Assembly: GCA_041658605.1 (NCBI GenBank)
Contig: JBAZZU010000044.1
Coordinates: 1-13,654 of the forward strand
DNA length: 13,654 bases
Direction of reading: 5' to 3'
DNA from: JBAZWE01 sp041658605
GTDB taxonomy: Bacteria > Actinomycetota > Thermoleophilia > BMS3ABIN01
Position 1 is the first letter of the stretch. Each line of letters opens with the position of its first letter. Shown here piece after piece: positions 1 to 7,743 of this stretch. Under the pieces are notes generated by a model. The model did no database searches, was not told where the DNA came from, and saw only the letters and a program-made list of their open reading frames with translations. Position numbers and translations under genes: made by a program.

Positions 1-2
1 TT

Positions 3-368
3 GCCACGGCAAAACCAAAACGCTGGGCTCGCGCTTACTTCAACCGCGGATTGTACCTTTTTGCCCGGGGCGGCGGACGACCGCTTTCCTGCCGGGCCGC
101 AGACGACTTTTTTTTCCTGAGCCCGGAGGGAACCGTTTACGCATGTAATGTGCTGGACCTGCCGCTGGGAAGTCTCCGTGAATCGACATTTGAGGAGATA
201 TGGAACTCAGAGGCGGCAATCGAGGGAAGGAAGCAGGTCCATGCCTGCGGCATGGGATGCTGGATGGTCTGCACGGCACGCTCTTCAATGAAGCGGAACC
301 CGGTCAAAGTCGCAAACTGGGTCGCAACGGGAAAAGCGAAAGTCGCGCTGAAAAAGCCGGTCCTCTGA
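3..368 (+). CDS. Radical SAM protein, C-terminal SPASM part (5' end outside window)
   Basis: The frame is open from the first complete codon of the window to a TGA at 366-368, so this is the last 121 residues of a longer protein; the TTG at 51 is an internal Leu codon, not a start. The visible part is a SPASM-type auxiliary iron-sulfur cluster domain: a Cys at residue 30, then 'GTVYAC' and 'LGSL...FEEIWNS', then a closing group 'CGMGCWMVC' with Cys spacing C-x3-C-x3-C. In the family this domain follows the CxxxCxxC radical SAM core, which would lie upstream of position 1. The tail after the last Cys is basic (RNPVKVANWVATGKAK). It lies 48 bp before a glycosyltransferase on the same strand, so it is probably part of a glycan cluster, where radical SAM/SPASM proteins often occur with unknown substrates. 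The domain call is firm; the reaction cannot be told. Confidence 0.85.
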   Translation, partial: ATAKPKRWARAYFNRGLYLFARGGGRPLSCRAADDFFFLSPEGTVYACNVLDLPLGSLRESTFEEIWNSEAAIEGRKQVHACGMGCWMVCTARSSMKRNPVKVANWVATGKAKVALKKPVL

Positions 369-416
369 TCTCCGGCCTTCGGTTTATTTCGTGAGTCGAT
401 ATTTCATGAGTCATCA

Positions 417-1556
417 ATGAAGATAGCAGTGCTGGGAACCAAGGGCATACCGGCCCGGTTTGGCGGCATAGAACGCCATTGTGAGGAGCTTTATCCCCGG
501 ATTGCCGCACGCGGCCATGAGGTCACTGTATTCGTGCGGCGCTGGTACACGCCGGTCACCGGACCCTACAGGGGCGTCACCCTGAAAGCCGCGCCGACAG
601 CAAATTTCAAGGGTCTGGATGCTTTCGCTCACACCGCCGCCGGTTCATTCGAGGCGATGTTCCAGGGTTTTGACATAGTCCACTTTCATGCCATCGGGCC
701 CTCATTGTTCTCTTTCATGCCTCGCCTGAGCCGTAGCGGTACCGTCGCGACCGTACATGCCCTTGACTGGCAGCGCGCAAAATGGGGCAGGGGCGCACGG
801 GCCGTGCTGAAGGCAGGAGAATGGGCGTCGGCCCACTTTCCCCAGCGCACAATCGTCGTATCCCAGGAGCTGAAAAAATATTTCATGGAAAAGTACGGCC
901 GCGAGACGGTCTATATTCCCAACGGCGTGGTGCCGGTCGAGAAGCCACGCGCCAGAGACCTGATCGGGAAACTGGGTCTTGAACCAGGCAAATATCTCCT
1001 GTTTCTGGGACGCCTCGTGCCGGAAAAGGGCTGTCATGATCTAATTCAGGCATACCTGGGGTCGGGGATTCAGATGCCGCTCGTGATAGCGGGGGGAACC
1101 AGCCATTCTGACGATTACGTGCAAAGGCTGAAAAGCATGGCAGCGGATATATCTGGAGCCGATCAGCAGGGCGATGGCAAAGGGCGGGTCATCTTCACGG
1201 GAAATGTAGAGGGTGAACTGCATCACCAGTTGTCCGGGCATGCGGCGCTTTTTATACTGCCGTCGATGCTGGAAGGACTGCCCATTGTGTTACTGGAAAT
1301 GCTGTCTCTGGGCATACCTGTGCTGGCCAGTGACATCGGGCCGAACCGTGAAGCTTTGCTGGATGGAGAATTCGGCGCCATCTTCAAGGCTGGAGATGTC
1401 GCTGATTTGCGCTCGAAGCTGGTACAATCTCTCAAAAGACTTGAGGAGCTGGGGAAAAAGGCCGATGCCGGCCGCAGGCATGTGAGGAAAGCGAACGATT
1501 GGGACAAGATTGCAGAACAGACTGAAAGAATTTACGAAGAGATTCTGGCAAGCTGA
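417..1556 (+). CDS. Glycosyltransferase family 4 (GT-B fold) with DUF1972-like N-terminus
   Basis: This 379-residue cytoplasmic or membrane-associated enzyme probably transfers a sugar from a nucleotide donor onto a lipid-linked glycan. The N-terminus 'MKIAVLGTKGIPARFGG' has the GTKGIPA-x-FGG signature of the DUF1972-type acceptor domain found in rhamnosyl- and related transferases. The C-terminal Rossmann half has 'LFLGRLVPEKG' (R199, K204) and the GT4 E-x7-E motif with E286 and E294 in 'LEGLPIVLLEM'. There is no signal peptide or membrane segment. The ATG at 417 gives the canonical N-terminal strand; only a weak GAG-like ribosome site lies upstream. The next gene may overlap its 3' end. Donor and acceptor are not determined; rhamnose is attractive because a complete dTDP-rhamnose operon lies nearby, but that is inference. 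Confidence 0.9.
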   Translation: MKIAVLGTKGIPARFGGIERHCEELYPRIAARGHEVTVFVRRWYTPVTGPYRGVTLKAAPTANFKGLDAFAHTAAGSFEAMFQGFDIVHFHAIGPSLFSFMPRLSRSGTVATVHALDWQRAKWGRGARAVLKAGEWASAHFPQRTIVVSQELKKYFMEKYGRETVYIPNGVVPVEKPRARDLIGKLGLEPGKYLLFLGRLVPEKGCHDLIQAYLGSGIQMPLVIAGGTSHSDDYVQRLKSMAADISGADQQGDGKGRVIFTGNVEGELHHQLSGHAALFILPSMLEGLPIVLLEMLSLGIPVLASDIGPNREALLDGEFGAIFKAGDVADLRSKLVQSLKRLEELGKKADAGRRHVRKANDWDKIAEQTERIYEEILAS

Positions 1557-3951
1557 ATCGTCAGCATTAAACGCGATATCTCCCGTAACCACGCCCGACG
1601 CGGCGCTTCTGGCAACAGTGGCCGCGGGGGAGGTCGAAGGCTCCGTGCTATGGGCGAAGAAGAAGAAACGCAAGCCCGCAGCCGCGCCGCCAAAGTCGCC
1701 TGCGAAATCTCCCGCGAAGAAGAAGGTACGCCACAAGCAGATTCCCGGAGAGGCACGAAAGCAAAAAAAGCCAACCTTTTCCAAAAGGGCTGACAAGTAT
1801 TTCGACGGCTGGAGCGCGAAGCTCTCCGGTGAGGCGTTATCGGGCACCGACTGGGCGAGGCTAGCGGTCCTGGCTGCGGGTCTGCTGGTGATCATCTTCT
1901 ACGGATTCAGCGCCGGGGGTTATTTCCCGATCCGGCGCAGCTATGGCGAACTCTGGGTTCTCTATCTGGTCGTTCTCGGCCTGCTGTTCAACTGGCAGGT
2001 TCCAGGCAGGATGTCCCGCCTGGGAATGGCGGAGGTCGGGGTTTTCAGCGCTTATTCGCTCTGGATCCTTTTATCCGTGACCTGGTCATACACCCCCGCC
2101 GAAAGCTACAGCGAGTTCCTGCGAGCCATTCTCTACCTGTCGGGTTTCCTGCTTTTTTACCTATATATGGCGCGGCGCGAGTGGCTGACCCTGTTGGGAC
2201 ACGTGTTCGTGACGATAGTGGCGATTGTGGCGCTTTCATCTCTGATGGGAAAGATCTTCCCCGATCAGAAGCCGTATGACTTCGACGCCAGGCTGAGCAA
2301 CCCGATAACTTACTGGAACACCATGGCCCTGTTCGCGGTGATGGCTTTCCCGATCGGGCTGAGGGTGCTGACGGAGAAAGCAACAAATTTGCTGACCCGC
2401 TGCCTGTACGCCTCGGCTCTGTTTCTCTTCCTGATCGTCATGTACTTCACTTTTTCCCGCGCATCCTATCCGCTTTTTGTGATTGTCATCGCCGTATATA
2501 TCCTGCTCTCGGTAAACCGTCTGCGTTCCCTGCTCCAGACCTGTATCACGCTTTTCTGGGCCGCGGTGACAATAGGTATCTGTTATCTGTGGCTGCCCGG
2601 GATGCTCAAGCTGTCTCCTGATCTTGATGAGCGAGTAGGCCAGGGGCACAATCTGGGTATTGTCATGCTGGTGGTGCTCCTGCTGGTGCTGGCGTCGCAG
2701 TTCTTGCTGCAAAGGCTTGAGAAACGTGTCGTTATCACAGTCGAACAAGCCGCAAAGATCGGTCGCGGACTGGCTGTGGCAGGGCTTGTCGCCGTCATCC
2801 TCACGAGCGGACTTTATATCGCTAAATATGGGAACCCGATTTCCAAGATCAGCGCGCAGATAGGAACTTCCGAAGCGAAGAGGACCGAGGCCGCGCAGAC
2901 GGCGGAAGAAAGGCTGTTCAGCCTCCAGTCCGAAAGATTCCAGGAATACAAGGTCAGCCTCGATACTTTTTCGGCTCATCCGATTACCGGCACCGGTGCG
3001 GCTACCTGGTCGGTCAGCTGGATGCAGAACCGTCCCGGCTTTACCGACGCGTCCGGCAAGATATATGACATGCCCGTAAAGAACGGCCACTCGATATTTT
3101 TTGATGCTCTCGCGGAGCTGGGCATCGCCGGCATCGGGCTGCTGGTCGCCTTCTTTACCCTGTTCATTGTGATAGCCGTAAGGGACCTGCGTTTTCTGGG
3201 ACACACCAGGCAACGTGAGATCTACGGAGCTTTTTTCGCGGCCTGTCTGGCGCTGGTAATACATGCACAGTTTGACTGGGACTGGCAGATGCCGGTGGTC
3301 TTTCTGTCGTTCGCCATGTTCGCGGGAGCGCTGCTGCGGTACGGGATGCTGTCCCGGGCTGAGGCGGCGGTGGAAGGTGAAGCACGGGTCAGCAATGAGA
3401 ATTCCGCACGGGGTTTTATCCTGGGCAGACCATCGGTCCTGAGATGGGTCGGCGGTGGCTTGTGCCTTGTCGCCATGGTGCTGGTTATCCTCTTCCTTTT
3501 TTCAGAGACCCGCATAGAGAGTGCCAACGAGCAGACCAGGACGATCGCCGTTCTGGCACAGCAGGGTAACATGACGCTGCTCGGCGGCAAGTATATCGAG
3601 ATGGAAAAGACGGCGAAGTCAGCCAGGAGTTATGACATCTGGAAGGTCGAGACCGAGCCGATCATTCTGCAGGCGATCGCCGTCCAGGGCCAGGGCAAGG
3701 TAGACGAAGCCGAGGCGCTGCTTCTCAAGGCCAGCGAGATCGAGCCCAACAACTACAAGATATACCTGAACCTGTCACGCCTTTATGTGAGCATGAAGAA
3801 TGTTGACAGGGCGGTAGAGACTATCAAGCAGGCCAGAAGGCTGAATCCGCTGGAGTCCAAGGAGATCGGGCCGCAGGAAGAGCAGGTCCGGGCTATTGGC
3901 GGGGCTATATACTACAGGTACGGGCCGGACGGCGTACTGATCGTCGATTAA
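1510..3951 (+). CDS. O-antigen ligase/polymerase-like membrane protein with TPR C-terminus
   Basis: A polytopic inner-membrane protein of the Wzy/WaaL superfamily, expected to polymerise or ligate lipid-linked glycans on the outer face of the membrane. From residue 117 it has about ten to twelve hydrophobic segments up to about 610 and one more at 645-665. The large extracytoplasmic loop before 'GHSIFFDALAELGIAGIG' (H527) and the 'FTFSRASY' segment (R317) match the Wzy_C family pattern. Residues 720-785 look like TPR repeats (GKVDEAEALLLKASEIEPNN, then VDRAVETIKQARRLNP). Residues 49-92 are Lys/Pro/Ala-rich with repeated SPAK. The start is uncertain: the longest frame begins with TTG at 1510, overlapping the glycosyltransferase by 47 bp without a clear ribosome site. 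GTG at 1618 or GTG at 1645 (after a purine-rich GGGGGAGG stretch) are plausible and would remove 36 or 45 residues. It converges on rfbB with a 23-bp gap and no clear terminator. Confidence 0.85.
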   Translation: MQNRLKEFTKRFWQAESSALNAISPVTTPDAALLATVAAGEVEGSVLWAKKKKRKPAAAPPKSPAKSPAKKKVRHKQIPGEARKQKKPTFSKRADKYFDGWSAKLSGEALSGTDWARLAVLAAGLLVIIFYGFSAGGYFPIRRSYGELWVLYLVVLGLLFNWQVPGRMSRLGMAEVGVFSAYSLWILLSVTWSYTPAESYSEFLRAILYLSGFLLFYLYMARREWLTLLGHVFVTIVAIVALSSLMGKIFPDQKPYDFDARLSNPITYWNTMALFAVMAFPIGLRVLTEKATNLLTRCLYASALFLFLIVMYFTFSRASYPLFVIVIAVYILLSVNRLRSLLQTCITLFWAAVTIGICYLWLPGMLKLSPDLDERVGQGHNLGIVMLVVLLLVLASQFLLQRLEKRVVITVEQAAKIGRGLAVAGLVAVILTSGLYIAKYGNPISKISAQIGTSEAKRTEAAQTAEERLFSLQSERFQEYKVSLDTFSAHPITGTGAATWSVSWMQNRPGFTDASGKIYDMPVKNGHSIFFDALAELGIAGIGLLVAFFTLFIVIAVRDLRFLGHTRQREIYGAFFAACLALVIHAQFDWDWQMPVVFLSFAMFAGALLRYGMLSRAEAAVEGEARVSNENSARGFILGRPSVLRWVGGGLCLVAMVLVILFLFSETRIESANEQTRTIAVLAQQGNMTLLGGKYIEMEKTAKSARSYDIWKVETEPIILQAIAVQGQGKVDEAEALLLKASEIEPNNYKIYLNLSRLYVSMKNVDRAVETIKQARRLNPLESKEIGPQEEQVRAIGGAIYYRYGPDGVLIVD

Positions 3952-3974
3952 GGTAAGCGATACCGGGTGGAGTT

Positions 3975-4973
3975 CTACTTCTTCTCGTACATGTCCCGGT
4001 AATATTCCTCAAACTCGCCGCTCTTTATCTTCTCCCACCACCAGCGGTTATTGACGTACCAGTCCACGGTCTCCTTCAGGGCTTCATCGAAATCGTATTT
4101 CGGTTTCCACCCCAGGGCGCGGACCTTGCTGCAGTCGATCGAATACCGCAGATCGTGGCCGAGCCGGTCGGCTACCTGCCTGACCAGAGACTCCGGCTTG
4201 CCGAGGATCTCCAGGATCTTCTTCGTTATATTGATGTTGTCCCGTTCGTTGCCGCCGCCGATGTTGTAGACCTGTCCTACCTCACCCTGATGCAGGACGA
4301 TGTCGATAGCGTCGCAATTGTCGGTCACGTATATCCAGTCACGTACGTTGGTACCGGCTCCGTACAGGGGCAGGTCGAGGTTTTCCATGGCATTGGTCGC
4401 AAACAGCGGTATTAATTTCTCCGGGTACTGGTAGGGGCCGAAGTTGTTAGAGCTGCGGGTGATAAGCGTAGGCAGGCCGAAAGTCGTGTGATAGGCCATG
4501 ACCTGCATGTCGCCCCCGGCCTTGCTGGCCGAGTAGGGGCTGCTGGGTTCGAGTATGTCGGTCTCAGTGAAGGACCCCTCGTTGATGCTTCCATAGACTT
4601 CATCGGTGCTTATCTGCAGGTAGCGGCCGACGCCATGCTGGCGGGCGGCCTCCAGCAGCACATAAGTGCCGAAAACATCCGTATGGATGAAGTCGCCGGG
4701 GCCGCCGATGGAACGGTCTACATGCGACTCGGCGGCGAAGTTTACCACCGCGTCGACCTTGTCCATCACCTTGTCGACCACGTCCTCGTCGCAGATGTCG
4801 CCCTGCACGAAGCGGTAGTTGGGGTTGGGTTCGATATCCTTGAGGTTGTCGAGGTTTCCCGCGTAGGTCAGCTTATCGAGGTTGATCACCTTGTAATCAG
4901 GATGCTTGCTGAAAATCAGGCGTATGAAATTGCTTCCTATAAAGCCGGCGCCCCCGGTTACAAGTATCTTCAA
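3975..4973 (-). CDS. rfbB: dTDP-glucose 4,6-dehydratase
   Basis: RfbB/RmlB converts dTDP-glucose to dTDP-4-keto-6-deoxyglucose, the second step of dTDP-L-rhamnose synthesis, in the cytoplasm. It is an extended short-chain dehydrogenase of 332 residues, the usual family length. Visible motifs are the NAD-binding 'TGGAGFIGS' (6-14), the catalytic 'STDEVYG' (T123, D124, E125), 'YSASK' (Y147, K151) and the dehydratase signature 'NNFGPYQYPEKLIP'. The start is a TTG at 4971-4973, supported by GGAGG (plus-strand CCTCC at 4981-4985) seven bases upstream and by the N-terminal MKILVTGG. It is the last gene of the rhamnose operon, separated from rfbD by 135 bp containing a tandem repeat array. Recognition is very secure. 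Confidence 0.97.
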   Translation of the reverse strand: MKILVTGGAGFIGSNFIRLIFSKHPDYKVINLDKLTYAGNLDNLKDIEPNPNYRFVQGDICDEDVVDKVMDKVDAVVNFAAESHVDRSIGGPGDFIHTDVFGTYVLLEAARQHGVGRYLQISTDEVYGSINEGSFTETDILEPSSPYSASKAGGDMQVMAYHTTFGLPTLITRSSNNFGPYQYPEKLIPLFATNAMENLDLPLYGAGTNVRDWIYVTDNCDAIDIVLHQGEVGQVYNIGGGNERDNINITKKILEILGKPESLVRQVADRLGHDLRYSIDCSKVRALGWKPKYDFDEALKETVDWYVNNRWWWEKIKSGEFEEYYRDMYEKK

Positions 4974-5019
4974 GGTAAGTCCTCCATCAATAAGTTATCT
5001 GTCTTACAAACTCTTGCCT

Positions 5020-5100
5020 GTCATCCTGAGCTAGCCTGCCATCCCGAGTTAGCCTGACACCCCGACCTTGTCTGTCATCCTGAGCGAAGCGAAGGATCTG
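5020..5100 (+). repeat. Four-unit 18-bp tandem array ending in an intact intergenic repeat element
   Basis: In the rfbD-rfbB gap the heptamer GTCATCC (variants GCCATCC and GACACCC) starts at 5020, 5038, 5056 and 5074, exactly 18 bp apart. Most units have the form 'CCTGTCATCCTGAGCTAG'. The last unit continues into the full element GTCATCCTGAGC, GAAGC, GAAGGATCTG (5074-5100), whose ends ATCCT and AGGAT can pair. Related copies lie at 6505-6532 and 7848-7876. Such REP-like intergenic repeats are non-coding; a role is not known from the sequence. Confidence 0.85.
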
Positions 5101-5108
5101 CTTCTCTC

Positions 5109-6020
5109 TTAATTATCATCATCCTTCAGCTCGCCCAGCGCCGTCAGACATTCTACCAGCCCGTCGTGCCAGTCGGGCATGATGATCTCGGGAGCACGCG
5201 TATTGGCGAGCACCGAGAAGGCCGGCCTTGGGGCCGGGGCGCCGAATTCGGCGGTCGTCGTCGGCTGCAGGTCGATATCCACGCCTGCCAGCCTGAAGAT
5301 CTCGGCGGCGAAATCGTACCACGTGCACTGGCCGCTGTTGGTCATATGGTAGATGCCGGGCTGGTCCAGCCGGGTTTCGACCAGTTGCCTGATAGCGATC
5401 GCCAGATGCCCCGCGTAGGTCGGTGAGCCATACTGGTCGTTCACGACTTTCAGCTGGTCGCGCTCACGTCCGAGCTTCAGCATGGTCTTTACAAAATTGG
5501 CCCCGTGGTCGCCGAAAAGCCAGGCTGTGCGCACGATCATGCATCGATCCGGCAACGCCATGAGGACCTGCTCCTCGCCCGCCAGCTTGCTGCGGCCATA
5601 CTCCCCAAGCGGCGCCACCGGATCTTTTTCGGTGTAGGCCTCTCCTTTGGTTCCGTCAAAGACATAGTCCGTGCTGATGTGGATCATTGACGCCGGCGCC
5701 TTGCCTAACAAGCCGTAATCCTCAGCGTCAAGTCCCGCACAGGCCCGGGCGATATTGCCGGCGCCCGTGGCGTTCACGGCATATGCCGCATCCTTGTTGG
5801 TCTCGCAGCCGTCGACATTCGTGAATGCTGCTGAGTTTATAACAAGCTCAGGCTTCACATCCACGATGAGCGAGTTGACCGCGGCGGGATCGGTTATGTC
5901 GATCGCCCCTCCCACATCCGTGCCGGGCATATCCGCACCGATCACTTCGTGGTCTGGCGATAAGGTCTTAAGAAGATCATGGCCGAGCTGCCCGGCCGCG
6001 CCTATGACAAGGATTCTCAA
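5109..6020 (-). CDS. rfbD: dTDP-4-dehydrorhamnose reductase
   Basis: RfbD/RmlD reduces dTDP-4-keto-L-rhamnose with NAD(P)H to dTDP-L-rhamnose, the last step of the pathway. The 303-residue protein has the nucleotide-binding 'GAAGQLG' (7-13), 'STDYVFDG' (T117, D118, Y119), the catalytic 'YGRSK' (Y141, K145) and 'DQYGSPTYAGHLA' typical of RmlD. The frame stays open upstream to 6269, but that extension is Arg/Thr/Ser-rich nonsense lying over rfbC in another frame. The family N-terminus MRILVIGAAGQLG fixes the start at TTG 6018-6020, 7 bp after the rfbC stop. The ribosome site is weak (GGGATGAT), so translational coupling to rfbC is likely. The acidic tail KDDDN is unremarkable. Confidence 0.95.
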   Translation of the reverse strand: MRILVIGAAGQLGHDLLKTLSPDHEVIGADMPGTDVGGAIDITDPAAVNSLIVDVKPELVINSAAFTNVDGCETNKDAAYAVNATGAGNIARACAGLDAEDYGLLGKAPASMIHISTDYVFDGTKGEAYTEKDPVAPLGEYGRSKLAGEEQVLMALPDRCMIVRTAWLFGDHGANFVKTMLKLGRERDQLKVVNDQYGSPTYAGHLAIAIRQLVETRLDQPGIYHMTNSGQCTWYDFAAEIFRLAGVDIDLQPTTTAEFGAPAPRPAFSVLANTRAPEIIMPDWHDGLVECLTALGELKDDDN

Positions 6021-6027
6021 AGGTACA

Positions 6028-6483
6028 TCATCCCATCTGGATATCCCAGTCGTACGGGATCTCGTCGGTGTCGAAGGGCAGACGGTACTCGTCGGGGTTC
6101 TTGTAGTCGTAGGTCTCGGTCGAGACATTGACCACGATTCCTTCACGTTCGCTGATGCATTTCCAGCCGTGATAGACGCCCGGTGGTATCTGCAGCAGTT
6201 TGGCGTTGTAGTCACCCAGGAAAAACTCGTTGACCTCGCCCTTCGTGGCAGAGCCCTCGCGCGTGTCATAGAGCACTACCTTGAACATGCCGGTGATGAC
6301 GACGAAGTTGTCGGTCTGTATCTTGTGAAAATGCCAGGCTTTTACCACGCCTGGATAAGTCGTGGTCATGTAACACTGCCCAAACTTGATGAACAGGTCG
6401 TCGTCGGCGCGCAGCATCTCGGTCAAACGGCCGCGTTCGTCGGGCATGACCTTAAGGTCCTTGGTCTTTACTCCCTCAATCAT
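6028..6483 (-). CDS. rfbC: dTDP-4-dehydrorhamnose 3,5-epimerase family protein, short form
   Basis: A cupin of the RmlC family, expected to epimerise dTDP-4-keto-6-deoxyglucose at C3 and C5 to give dTDP-4-keto-L-rhamnose. It has 151 residues; classical RmlC has about 180. Supporting features are the N-terminal 'PDERGRLTEMLR', the His-containing strand 'VKAWHFHK' (H51, H53) where classical enzymes have RGLHyQ, 'QIPPGVYHGW' (H105), and the closing 'EYRLPFDTDEIPYDW', which resembles the family's C-terminal Asp-Pro/Trp region. The ATG at 6483 follows GGGAGG by a short spacer. Its place between rfbA and rfbD supplies the only epimerase of the set. The shorter length and altered His motif leave some room for a related sugar-nucleotide cupin such as a 3,4-ketoisomerase, but operon context favours rfbC. 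Confidence 0.88.
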   Translation of the reverse strand: MIEGVKTKDLKVMPDERGRLTEMLRADDDLFIKFGQCYMTTTYPGVVKAWHFHKIQTDNFVVITGMFKVVLYDTREGSATKGEVNEFFLGDYNAKLLQIPPGVYHGWKCISEREGIVVNVSTETYDYKNPDEYRLPFDTDEIPYDWDIQMG

Positions 6484-6504
6484 TCATCCTCCCATGTTTT
6501 AAAA

Positions 6505-6532
6505 AGATCCTTCGCTTCGCTCAGGATGACAG
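6505..6532 (-). repeat. Intergenic repeat element, single copy, inside rhamnose operon
   Basis: Read on the minus strand this is CTGTCATCCTGAGC, GAAGC, GAAGGATCT, matching the element at 5074-5100 base for base over the shared core but in the opposite orientation. It lies in the 80-bp gap between the rfbA stop and the rfbC start, so it is transcribed within the operon and can fold into a short stem (ATCCT with AGGAT). Confidence 0.85.
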
Positions 6533-6563
6533 TAATCTGTCATTCATGGTGATTTGATACTCT

Positions 6564-7631
6564 TTAAACTATCCCGATCCACGAATTGTCCCCGACCATG
6601 AACCGGTAGGCTTTCGGTTTAGTGTCCAGCCTGACGATCTCCACGTTCTTTCCGATGAGGCTGCCTTCCATCCGGCCGCGCAGGTCCAGGACCTTGCTTT
6701 GCTCCAGTATGATCGAGTGCTCGATCTCCGAATTGCGGATCTCCGCGTCGCTGTATATGGAAGTATAGGGACCGATGTAGCAATCGTGTACGACGGTCCG
6801 CTCTCCGATTATAACCGGGCCCCTGATGGTGCAATTATTGATTTTCGCGCCTTCCTCGATGATCACGCGGCCATGAATCTTTGAGTTTACCACCTCGCCG
6901 CGGATGTCCCCATCAAGGGCATCAAGAATGAGGCGGTTAGCCTCCAGCATGTCCTCGAGCTTGCCGGTGTCCTTCCACCAGCCCTGTACCACGTGTGGTT
7001 CCACACGCTTGCCTTGATCGATAAGACACTGGATAGCGTCTGTTATCTCCAGCTCGCCGCGCGGTGATGGTTTGATCGCTTTCGTGCATTTGTGTATCGC
7101 CGGCGTGAACATGTAGATTCCCACCAGCGCCAGGTTGCTCTTTGGTTTTTCCGGTTTCTCTACGAGCCTGACAACCTGTCCGTCCTCGACTTCCGCCACG
7201 CCGTAAGCTTCCGGATTGGGAACTTCCTGCAGCAGGATAAGCGCATCGGGAGTGTTCTTGACGAATGAATCCACCAGGTCGCTGATGCCATCGCGAAGAA
7301 GGTTGTCGCCCAGGTACATGACGAAGCTTGAATCACCCAGGAACTCCTCTGCGGTTAGTACTGCATGTGCCAGGCCCAGAGGCGCCTCCTGGGGGATGTA
7401 GGTGATCGTCACGCCCCAGCGTTCACCATTGCCGACAGCATCCTCGATCTCCGCGGCAGTATCGCCGACGACTATGCCGATGTCGGTGATTCCCGCGTCC
7501 CTGAGCGATTCAATGCCGTAAAAAAGAACAGGCTTGTTCGCCACGGGAACCAGCTGTTTGGCGCTGGTGTGGGTAATCGGCCGCAGGCGGCTTCCAGTGC
7601 CGCCACTAAGGATGAGTCCTTTAAGATTCAC
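6564..7631 (-). CDS. rfbA: Glucose-1-phosphate thymidylyltransferase, long form
   Basis: RfbA/RmlA makes dTDP-glucose from dTTP and glucose-1-phosphate, the entry step to dTDP-rhamnose. Residues 1-240 are the nucleotidyltransferase domain with 'LSGGTGSRLRPIT' (8-20), K25 in 'SAKQLVP', 'MYLGDN' (D109), 'VEKPEKP' and 'GWWKDTG'. Residues 250-335 are a left-handed beta-helix of hexapeptide repeats (GPVIIGERTVVHDCYIG and following). At 355 residues it is the long type known from actinobacteria, archaea and antibiotic clusters (StrD-like) rather than the roughly 290-residue enterobacterial RmlA. The start is GTG at 7629-7631, directly before the conserved KGLILSGG. There is no Shine-Dalgarno sequence, but an extended -10 motif ends 7 bases before the codon, so a leaderless mRNA is possible. 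First gene of the operon. Confidence 0.95.
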   Translation of the reverse strand: MNLKGLILSGGTGSRLRPITHTSAKQLVPVANKPVLFYGIESLRDAGITDIGIVVGDTAAEIEDAVGNGERWGVTITYIPQEAPLGLAHAVLTAEEFLGDSSFVMYLGDNLLRDGISDLVDSFVKNTPDALILLQEVPNPEAYGVAEVEDGQVVRLVEKPEKPKSNLALVGIYMFTPAIHKCTKAIKPSPRGELEITDAIQCLIDQGKRVEPHVVQGWWKDTGKLEDMLEANRLILDALDGDIRGEVVNSKIHGRVIIEEGAKINNCTIRGPVIIGERTVVHDCYIGPYTSIYSDAEIRNSEIEHSIILEQSKVLDLRGRMEGSLIGKNVEIVRLDTKPKAYRFMVGDNSWIGIV

Positions 7632-7638
7632 GCTGGAA

Positions 7639-7647
7639 AGTATATCA
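7639..7647 (-). promoter_or_regulatory. Extended -10 promoter element for rfbA operon
   Basis: The minus strand reads TGATATACT, an extended -10 (TGn followed by TATACT). No good -35 hexamer is present 16-18 bp upstream, as is usual for extended -10 promoters. Transcription would start at or next to the GTG of rfbA. Confidence 0.5.
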
Positions 7648-7743
7648 AAATTTGGTCAGATTGCGCTCTATTATCGTTCCGGGGCCGAAACAAAGTACTT
7701 ATCGCAGGGAGCGCGATGCAATCCTGTCAGCCGGCGACGTATC

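Noticed and set aside
2236..3264. 342-residue open frame on the minus strand
   Set aside because: It is the antisense shadow of the membrane protein gene, rich in Gln, His and Arg with no recognisable domain.
3952..3974. Terminator between the convergent membrane protein gene and rfbB
   Set aside because: The 23-bp gap contains only a 4-bp GGTA/TACC pairing and no T-tract; too weak to call.
4488..5057. 189-residue open frame on the plus strand opposite rfbB
   Set aside because: Antisense shadow of a very secure gene; its end is a translation of the repeat array.
6021..6269. N-terminal extension of the rfbD reading frame
   Set aside because: The 83 extra residues are Arg/Thr/Ser-rich, lie over rfbC in another frame and precede the canonical RmlD N-terminus at TTG 6020.
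5755..6552. 265-residue open frame on the plus strand
   Set aside because: Antisense to rfbD and rfbC, no domain, and it ends in the intergenic repeat.
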